This document shows positions 58,502-64,000 of a DNA stretch of 64,000 nucleotides, piece by piece. The position numbers and the translations under genes are program-made. The stretch covers positions 263,788-327,787 of the forward strand of contig CAJNDF010000002.1 in the NCBI GenBank assembly GCA_905221455.1. The letters are read 5' to 3'. Position 1 is the first letter of the stretch; each line of letters starts with the position of its first letter. The stretch is from a bacterium. Its GTDB lineage: Bacteria; Bacillota; Bacilli; Lactobacillales; Streptococcaceae. The notes beneath the pieces are model-generated. The model searched no databases and was not told the origin of the DNA. It was given only the letters and a program-made list of their open reading frames with translations.

Positions 58502-58853
58502 GAAACTCCTTCAGTCTTTTCACCTCCACTTGAAATTCTTTGTCCACTTCCTTAATTAACTCTCCGACTCCTTTACTCAATTCTTGTAATTGGTCCTGAG
58601 AAATCAGGTGGCTTTGATTAATCGCACGCGCAATTTGATTAATGTTATTTCCAATCCGTCTCAATTCAAAAACTAACTGGTCATAAGTATCAGTGTTAAT
58701 CGTGACAAATGACATATTCGGATTAAGCAAAACTTTTCTGGCATAGACTGAGAAATTTTGACAATTGCTCTTAGCAATCCGTTCATTCAATTGGTGTAAT
58801 TCTGGATCAGTTAGAAATACTTTTTTGAGATTAGTACGATAGCGATAAACCAT
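58488..58853 (-). CDS. mobC: MobC-like mobilisation protein
   Basis: This 121-residue ribbon-helix-helix-type accessory protein contains the MobC signature region ELRRIGNNINQIARAINQS near residues 70-90. It helps the relaxase bind or melt oriT. It corresponds to Tn5252 orf10 by size and position. It lies 10 bp downstream of the next small gene and overlaps the relaxase. Confidence 0.88.
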   Translation of the reverse strand: MVYRYRTNLKKVFLTDPELHQLNERIAKSNCQNFSVYARKVLLNPNMSFVTINTDTYDQLVFELRRIGNNINQIARAINQSHLISQDQLQELSKGVGELIKEVDKEFQVEVKRLKEFHGSY

Positions 58854-58862
58854 TACATCCTC

Positions 58863-59222
58863 CTAACCCATATATTTTTCACGGAACTCACGACTGAGTG
58901 GCTGCACTTGATTCACTTCTGCAATCAATTCTTGAACGCAAGTCAATAAGATTGAGACGTGCTCTTTAGTCACTTGATGATTTTCTCTTGCGACAACCAG
59001 AACTTCATACACATCTCGACTAATCTGTTCAAACTTTTGAGACTGCCAAAGGGAGAACCAACTTTCAAAAATTCTATCCTGATAATTCTTTTTCAATAAA
59101 TTCTGACGAAGAAATTCTGAGAAACTATCCACTTTTTGTTCCCTCATCATTTCTTTTATCTGTTTTTCTTCTTGTCTCGTAATTCTAAATTGCTTTCGGA
59201 TTGACTTAATTTCTTGTCCCAT
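58863..59222 (-). CDS. Tn5252 Orf9-like accessory mobilisation protein
   Basis: This 119-residue basic helical protein (FRITRQEEKQIKEMM; SFSEFLRQNLLKKN) looks like an RHH DNA-binding protein of the relaxosome. It is the first gene of the leftward mobilisation operon, with the candidate oriT directly upstream. Assignment to Tn5252 Orf9 is by order and character. Confidence 0.75.
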   Translation of the reverse strand: MGQEIKSIRKQFRITRQEEKQIKEMMREQKVDSFSEFLRQNLLKKNYQDRIFESWFSLWQSQKFEQISRDVYEVLVVARENHQVTKEHVSILLTCVQELIAEVNQVQPLSREFREKYMG

Positions 59223-59520
59223 TCTGATATCCCTTCAACATTCTACTTGTCTGACAGTGTAAGTCTACCTCACATTGTCAGTACGCTTCCTAAAGACCTC
59301 ACTTGCTTCTTGTTCGGTCTTTGCGAGCTCAGATATTGTGTCCACAATATCCCAAAAATCATATCGCCAACCAACCAAAACCTCCTAGTTTTGACAGCCA
59401 ACGATAAGATAACTTGGTGGCCTTCGCCCCCCAAACCCCCAGTGAAAAATCTTAGCTGGATTTTTAAAGTTGAGAAAAGTATAGCAGAAGAAATTTGGGG
59501 AAGTTATCACAAAAATTGAA
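59223..59520. other. Candidate origin of transfer (oriT)
   Basis: This non-coding stretch upstream of the mobilisation operon has an imperfect dyad CTGACAGTGT/ACATTGTCAG (59251-59281) and a perfect dyad GATATTGTG-TC-CACAATATC (59332-59351). A GC-rich, strand-biased segment near 59410-59440 (TTGGTGGCCTTCGCCCCC) follows. This combination is typical of oriT. A 101-codon frame in it on the plus strand has no family look and is probably chance. Confidence 0.6.
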
Positions 59521-59560
59521 AATGGGAGTAAGAAAAAGAGAGCTGAACGCTCTCTCGATT

Positions 59561-60505
59561 TTAAAATATATCCTGTACTTCACTCATTTGTCGTCTTTCT
59601 TGAAGCATTCTGTTAATTAAATCATACGCTTCAACCTCCAAGTCTTGAAGAGATTCTAAAACTAAAACTTTTAAGAATTCTAATGTGACAACTCCCTTTA
59701 AAATTAAATCTTCTTTATCATCCATAATAAGAGATTGAAAATACCCCTTAATAAAATCATTTGTTACATTCCCTAATTCTGAAAGCGTATCAATGAGGCT
59801 ATTCAAAACACTTACACGTGCTACTTCACTATAAGTTTCATTCAATTTATAAACTTCCTCGTAAAAGAATCTCAATCTTTGATATTTCAATGGATCAAGT
59901 CCGACAACTGACTCGTTCTTTAATTGGATATGCGTAATAAAATCGTCACCTTTGATATATGTATAACATTTCAAGTATGGTAACAAATTTACAGAATTAA
60001 AATACGGATTTAAAACTCCCTGATTTTCTGAATAGCCTACAATCGAATTTTTTGAATGATTACACCTATAACACGTTGAAACTAAGTTAATTGGTAAGAT
60101 AGCAAATTGTGGAAAGATTGATTCTGGTAAAATATGATCTAAAGTATGTGTTGCATAACCCCATTCGGCATCACAAATTGGACAACATCTAGGTGTAAGT
60201 TTGTACAAGTCTCTCCTAAATGAACTTTCTGAAGAGTAAAACGTCTTGTATAGTTCTTTCATTTTTGATTTTTCAATTCCCAAAACTTCATCTGATTGCT
60301 CTAATTTAGAAATCAAAGATTGTAAATTTTCACCAGCCTCAAGATAGTCGCTTTCAATTTTATTGAAGTATGGTAAAAGACAATTGGATTCATGAAGCTT
60401 CCTAATAATACCAGATTTATTATTACCTTGATTTTGTTCCATGTATCCAACTATTTCATCAATTACATTTGCTATACAAAAGCTTGGTGAACTAATTTTC
60501 TTCAT
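59561..60505 (-). CDS. ptuB: Septu-like HNH nuclease (PtuB type)
   Basis: This 314-residue protein has a central HNH motif: zinc cysteines CPICDAEWGY, the catalytic LDHILPESIFPQFA and CYRCNHSKN. It overlaps the upstream ATPase gene by 14 bp and is preceded by a GAAGAGG box, so the two make one unit. AAA ATPase plus HNH nuclease is the make-up of the Septu anti-phage system, where PtuA and PtuB form a complex. The flanking helical regions are long for PtuB. Confidence 0.82.
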   Translation of the reverse strand: MKKISSPSFCIANVIDEIVGYMEQNQGNNKSGIIRKLHESNCLLPYFNKIESDYLEAGENLQSLISKLEQSDEVLGIEKSKMKELYKTFYSSESSFRRDLYKLTPRCCPICDAEWGYATHTLDHILPESIFPQFAILPINLVSTCYRCNHSKNSIVGYSENQGVLNPYFNSVNLLPYLKCYTYIKGDDFITHIQLKNESVVGLDPLKYQRLRFFYEEVYKLNETYSEVARVSVLNSLIDTLSELGNVTNDFIKGYFQSLIMDDKEDLILKGVVTLEFLKVLVLESLQDLEVEAYDLINRMLQERRQMSEVQDIF

Positions 60506-61997
60506 CACTAACCTCTTCAAATTTCTTTACTAGTAATGCTTCGCTTCCAAAGATAAAATCAATTTTATCTAGTTCAGTTTTATCTTCCTTAATTAAATCC
60601 ACTATAAATTTGTAAAATCCAGTGTTCCTAAGATCTGTACCAAAAATCGCATTATTAATATAACTAATGCTTTCTCCAAAAGTTTTAATTGAAATTGACT
60701 CAATTCGATTTTGATTGTTATCAAAATTCCGTACTATCTTCCTAATATTGATGTGAGCCAGTTCTTGAAGCACAATAGCAGAATGGGTCGCTAATAAACA
60801 AACTCCATTGGCATCGCTTATAATTTCATCTATCGCCCGTATATAAGCTTTTAATAATGGTGGATGTAGAAATAGTTCGGGTTCATCAATAATCACAAAA
60901 GTTTTTTCTGAAACATAAATAATTAGATTTAATAAATTTAGAAGGATAATCTTTTGTCCTGAGCTTAATTTCTTCACATCTTCTAAACTGAAATTTTCCA
61001 TATCAATAGCGTGTTCAATTTGTAAAAACCATGGATCAAATGAAAATTTTTTTATAATATTTCCTAACTTTGTACGGTATCTTTTGCCTACTTCAGTGAA
61101 CAATTTATGAATATCTTTTGCAATAATTTCGCTTAGATCTTCAGTATTCGAAAAATTTATTCCTATAAATTTATAAATATCTGAGTCTTCTTTTTTAAAA
61201 CCCGAATCAAATGGACTATACGAAAAACAAACTAATGAATTAAATTGATTAAGATTCGACCTATCAGAATATAATTTTTCTTCAGCATTATCTAGTAAAC
61301 TTCCATTTTTTTGATAATGATAAAAACTTATAATTTGTTTCAAAAAATTAGTTTTGCCACTACCATTATTTCCGATAATAGAATACATTGAAGTGGGGAT
61401 TTTAGAATTAGGATCAACATTGAATTTAAAAATTTCCTCTTCATTAAGATTAATCAGATTAACTTCATATTTATCCTGATAACTTCCACCTAGAGTAACT
61501 CGATGGAACTGATCAATAACTTCATTATAATTATTATTTCTAAAAAAAGAATCTCTGATTACGTCCTTTTTATGTGCCCAACTGAATATCGTCTGAAAAT
61601 TAGGGTTATTATATAATTCTTCTAATTTTTCATCATCAAATGCAAGGTCTCCTAATATTTTTAAATACTCTATTCTATCTTTTTCATCAAAAATATTATT
61701 GAGAAATCTATAATATTCTAAATTTCCTAAAGATATTATATTTTGAGAGTGTAAATTCTTTTTAATTTTGTCAAAAGATATCACATCACTTGAAGAGTAT
61801 GGATAAACTGTGATGTTAATATTCCCTAAGTCGTTCTTTTCCCCCTCAAAACAAGCCACTACTTGATATGTTGTTTTAAATCCGTAATCGTCCCAATTAT
61901 CTTTTGCAAAATAAAATCCATCACTCATATCTTGATCAGTATCTATTGGCCAATCTGTAGTATAGAAATTTACTTCTGCGAACCTTCTTCTCTTCAT
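60492..61997 (-). CDS. ptuA: Septu-like AAA ATPase (PtuA type)
   Basis: This 501-residue ABC/OLD-like AAA ATPase has Walker A in IIGNNGSGKTNFLK near residue 215, the signature KLSSGQKIILLNLL, Walker B FVIIDEPELFLHPP and the switch histidine in LLATHSAIVLQE. The N-terminal region of about 200 residues is family-specific. It pairs with the HNH gene. It starts behind a GGAGG box. Likely role: sensing phage infection and controlling the nuclease. Confidence 0.85.
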   Translation of the reverse strand: MKRRRFAEVNFYTTDWPIDTDQDMSDGFYFAKDNWDDYGFKTTYQVVACFEGEKNDLGNINITVYPYSSSDVISFDKIKKNLHSQNIISLGNLEYYRFLNNIFDEKDRIEYLKILGDLAFDDEKLEELYNNPNFQTIFSWAHKKDVIRDSFFRNNNYNEVIDQFHRVTLGGSYQDKYEVNLINLNEEEIFKFNVDPNSKIPTSMYSIIGNNGSGKTNFLKQIISFYHYQKNGSLLDNAEEKLYSDRSNLNQFNSLVCFSYSPFDSGFKKEDSDIYKFIGINFSNTEDLSEIIAKDIHKLFTEVGKRYRTKLGNIIKKFSFDPWFLQIEHAIDMENFSLEDVKKLSSGQKIILLNLLNLIIYVSEKTFVIIDEPELFLHPPLLKAYIRAIDEIISDANGVCLLATHSAIVLQELAHINIRKIVRNFDNNQNRIESISIKTFGESISYINNAIFGTDLRNTGFYKFIVDLIKEDKTELDKIDFIFGSEALLVKKFEEVSDEEN

Positions 61998-62038
61998 CAG
62001 TAATCCTCCATGCTAAATAAACTACTAAATAATTTACA

Positions 62039-62125
62039 TTAGTCTTCAACAAATAGTTCATTCTCAAAAGCCTGACGGAAAGTCTCTTGCTTCTGAGTAA
62101 TTATTCTTATTTTCCTTCTAGCCAT
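62039..62125 (-). CDS. 28-residue basic ORF with a perfect ribosome site
   Basis: ATG at 62125 is preceded by AAAGGAGG at ideal distance. The frame begins MARRKIRIITQK and ends FENELFVED before TAA. It lies 41 bp upstream of the Septu-like ATPase. It is too short for standard gene calls. It may be a leader peptide for that operon or the surviving start of a longer element protein. Confidence 0.5.
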   Translation of the reverse strand: MARRKIRIITQKQETFRQAFENELFVED

Positions 62126-62302
62126 GATTTACCTCCTTTCTAAAAGCCTACCTTACCATTATACAAATTTTAATGTGATTTTTTTCACATTAAGAACCTA
62201 ATACAAAACCACCCTTTCGAGTGGCCTATGATAGGATACACTTTTTAACGATTATAGAAAAGGGGGTGCAATTTTTCCGATTTATACTAAGATACTTTAA
62301 AA

Positions 62303-62536
62303 TCAAAAGCAAAATCCGTTATATTCATCGTTGAGAGTGTTTATAATAGATTCAAGTTTTACTAAAAAATACTGCTCCTCAGAAGTGAGGTAACTACCTG
62401 AAGATATCTTTTCAATCAGTTTATTTTTTTCTCCATTTAACAATTCAAAAGTAATGTCAGCACATGCATCAAAACCCTCATATTTAGGGCGATCTATACT
62501 TGTTTTTATTGCGTTAGAAATAATAGAATCTGTCAT
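62303..62536 (-). CDS. Hypothetical acidic protein (77 residues)
   Basis: This small helical protein (ACADITFELLNGEKNKLIEKI; TSEEQYFLVKLESIINTL) has no known motif. The start at 62536 with a TTGGAG box is preferred over the upstream ATG at 62572, which lies in the hairpin region. Context is between the defence pair and a possible membrane ORF. Confidence 0.5.
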   Translation of the reverse strand: MTDSIISNAIKTSIDRPKYEGFDACADITFELLNGEKNKLIEKISSGSYLTSEEQYFLVKLESIINTLNDEYNGFCF

Positions 62537-62554
62537 AACAACTCCAATCTTGGG

Positions 62555-62600
62555 GACACTACAGAAAGGCATTCCTTTTATAATGCCCTTCTGTAGTGTC
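62555..62600. repeat. 46-bp near-perfect inverted repeat
   Basis: GACACTACAGAA-A-GGCATT at 62555 pairs with AATGCC-C-TTCTGTAGTGTC ending at 62600, about 18 bp with one mismatch. No T run follows, so it is more likely an RNA stability hairpin or the end of a small mobile repeat than a terminator. Confidence 0.7.
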
Positions 62601-62817
62601 TCGCTAGCCCTGCATAAACGCTACCGAAGCTCCCCACCGCTGCAACGAGACACATAAATTTAAAACCTGACGAAATTATTATAGCCATAAACTTGCCCTC
62701 CATATCATTCAATACATTGAATAGCCAATCACTCACTAAGTCTATGAGGATTTCTATTGCTACTTCTACACACAATAGAATAAAGGTAGTGGAGTCTGAA
62801 ACATCGGTTAGCAGCAA
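62578..62817 (-). CDS. Possible small membrane protein (79 residues)
   Basis: This frame has one or two hydrophobic stretches (TFILLCVEVAIEILIDLV; MAIIISSGFKFMCLVAAVG). No clear ribosome site is present and the C-terminus runs into the inverted repeat at 62555-62600. It may be a true small gene, a holin-like remnant or a chance frame. Confidence 0.3.
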   Translation of the reverse strand: MLLTDVSDSTTFILLCVEVAIEILIDLVSDWLFNVLNDMEGKFMAIIISSGFKFMCLVAAVGSFGSVYAGLARHYRRAL

Positions 62818-62819
62818 AT

Positions 62820-62865
62820 GATGGGGAGGGGAGTCGAACCCCTATTCCCCGATACCAGAAGGTTT
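62820..62865 (-). other. tRNA/tmRNA 3'-end-like fragment
   Basis: On the minus strand AGGGG-TTCGACT-CCCCT forms a canonical T arm, followed by CCCCATCA like an acceptor 3' strand. No matching 5' half is found upstream. Such 3' fragments are typical of attachment sites left by elements that integrate into tRNA or tmRNA genes. Confidence 0.55.
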
Positions 62866-62986
62866 TAAATTACTAAGAATATTCTAGCATGAAATTTTTG
62901 AAAAAACAATCAAAACTATCCAACTTACTATTCGTAATTTCAAAAACAAAATCATAAAAAAATGTATCAATTTCAGTACTCACACT

Positions 62987-63360
62987 TCTGTGTAAGTTGC
63001 TACGATGAAACGAAAACGTCCTCCTGTCAACTCCATCATAGTCTCATATCCAATGTGATTGATTTCTTCTGGTGTTAGATTATCATCAGGAGAAAATGAT
63101 TGGATCAGATGGTGGGCAGGAATATTTTATTGGTGTTTTTCTTGTCGGTCATTTCTGTATTCGTACAACTTGTCGTTATTGGTAAAGTTGACATTGTACA
63201 TTTCTACCATCTCTTCATAGCTAGGAAAATCTAAGTAATTGCTCATACCAAAATCAGATACTAATTTCAAATTGTCCGCTTTATCAGGATTGAGGATATA
63301 CTTAATTAAACGCCTACGATATTTTTTTCCGTGTGTCGCAAAATGCTTAGTGACTACCAT
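62987..63360 (-). pseudogene. Truncated relaxase pseudogene
   Basis: This is a near copy of the first 125 or so residues of the relaxase at 56639-58501, starting at 63360 with the same MVVTKHFATHGKK. A CAA codon is changed to TAA at about residue 78 (after RQEKHQ), and the frame then continues as NIPAHHLIQSFSPDDN to FIVATYTEV before homology ends. It is dead and truncated, evidence of an earlier Tn5252-type element here. Confidence 0.85.
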
Positions 63361-63447
63361 GAAACTCCTTCAATCTTTTCACTTCCACTTGAAATTCTTT
63401 CTCCACTTTCTTGACCAACTCTCCGACTCCTTTACTCAGTTTTTATA
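63347..63447 (-). pseudogene. mobC pseudogene fragment
   Basis: The sequence upstream of the relaxase pseudogene matches the 3' end of the mobC-like gene at 58488-58853 (GELIKEVDKEFQVEVKRL region; here with VKKVEKEFQVEVKRL). Homology stops near 63447, so only the C-terminal third survives. Confidence 0.75.
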
Positions 63448-63957
63448 ACTGTTCCTGGCAAATAGTGTCTATGAATTCTGTTGAAATGGTACTTGTTCCG
63501 TTTTTATAACAGCTAAGGGCTATTGCCTAAAATTTATACAATTCGAGCAAATCTGTTTTTGTCAGGCCATGTGTCTTTCGTATAATTTTATATTGTTACC
63601 AATTATAGTATGCTCCTTTTACTTGATAACACTATTATAACATTTAAAAATAAAAAAACATGTTCTAAATTAATAGAAAGTATAATTCTAAAATTAGAAT
63701 TTTTCGTGATAATCCTATAAAATGCTACTTTTCTAATAAACTTGTACTTATTTCCTTCAAACTACACAATTCTCTAGTTGTTGTAAGTTTGTAATTGACT
63801 CAAAAGTATTCGATATAATTTCAAAACAGTGTTTTAATTTATAGTTGGCCAATATCATCTAATTTTAACTAAAAAATCATTATACAAATCAAACAACTAA
63901 AAATGAATTTATGGTATACTAGTGATAATAAATAGTTATCGGTAGGAGAGATATATT
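63448..63957. other. Gene-free AT-rich stretch near the right edge
   Basis: No convincing gene is seen. A possible -10 TATACT lies at 63915-63920 ahead of the partial gene that follows. Confidence 0.5.
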
Positions 63958-64000
63958 TTGGATAGAAAAAGTTTTATTACAAAAATAAGTGACTCTTTTA
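63958..64000 (+). CDS. Start of a gene cut by the window edge
   Basis: TTG at 63958 follows a TAGGAGAG box and opens DRKSFITKISDSF up to the last base. Only 14 codons are visible, too few to name. Direction (plus) differs from the element genes to its left. Confidence 0.45.
   Translation, partial: MDRKSFITKISDSF

Noticed and set aside
59214-59519. 101-codon plus-strand frame in the oriT region
   Set aside because: No ribosome site or family features; it crosses dyads and C-rich sequence of the candidate oriT.
41441-64000. CRISPR array in the accessory region
   Set aside because: No set of evenly spaced repeats was seen; the repeats present are duplicated genes or single dyads.

Overview
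The window comes from a low-GC Gram-positive chromosome, almost certainly Streptococcus of the mitis/pneumoniae group. The evidence is a BOX-type intergenic repeat, the tagatose-6-phosphate lac genes, the order nrdFEH-ptsHI, ung-mutX-pyrC-MATE, a XerS recombinase with a difSL-like site beside it, and rnhB-rbgA next to an integrative element. I had only the sequence, so names rest on motifs, length and gene order.

Positions 1-15580 hold galactose/lactose use: a galactitol-type PTS (IIB, IIC), a mutarotase-like gene, lacABCD, and two phospho-beta-galactosidase plus EIICB-Lac sets. Each set lies behind its own promoter, antiterminator target and terminator. The second set has lacT and lacF, and lacR closes the region on the other strand. 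Positions 15724-21686 hold class Ib ribonucleotide reductase (nrdH-nrdE-nrdF, with NrdR-box-like sites) and ptsHI. Positions 21821-26640 hold a YkgJ-like protein, a DfsB/ClbS-like protein and a dihydroxyacetone kinase regulon (dhaQ, dhaS, dhaKLM). Positions 26641-29010 are an AT-rich patch of small membrane proteins around a nonsense-mutated bacteriocin-precursor-like ORF. Positions 29133-35001 hold HAD phosphatase, ung, mutX, pyrC, a MATE transporter and xerS. A difSL-like site lies at about 35052-35081. Most genes to its left read rightwards and most to its right read leftwards, as expected at a replication terminus. Next come a two-gene restriction-modification system, a ClC transporter, rnhB and rbgA.

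From 41441 to at least 63450 the window is an integrative element of Tn5252 type abutting the 5' end of rbgA: integrase, excisionase-like gene, two Xre regulators, a relaxase with two accessory mobilisation genes, a candidate oriT, and a Septu-like AAA-ATPase/HNH defence pair. Beyond it lie a tRNA 3'-end-like fragment and a decayed second copy of the mobilisation genes, suggesting a composite or repeatedly invaded site.

The standout is cargo inserted between the integrase and mobilisation genes (44662-56595). A divergent Rgg regulator and a 23-residue SHP pheromone precursor ending DIIIIVGG head a leftward operon. It encodes a caspase-fold/zinc-ribbon protein, a DAHP synthase, a class III aminotransferase, a short-chain dehydrogenase, a 3-dehydroquinate synthase, a D-Ala-D-Ala-ligase-like ATP-grasp enzyme, an MFS exporter and a second caspase-fold/zinc-ribbon protein. 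Then comes a self-contained promoter-tRNA-terminator unit, whose aberrant class II tRNA has a disrupted 1:72 pair and an abnormal anticodon loop, and finally another ATP-grasp ligase. I read this as a quorum-sensing-controlled biosynthetic cluster for an unknown shikimate-derived, amino-acid-conjugated small molecule, possibly using a dedicated tRNA. I do not recognise it as a described system.
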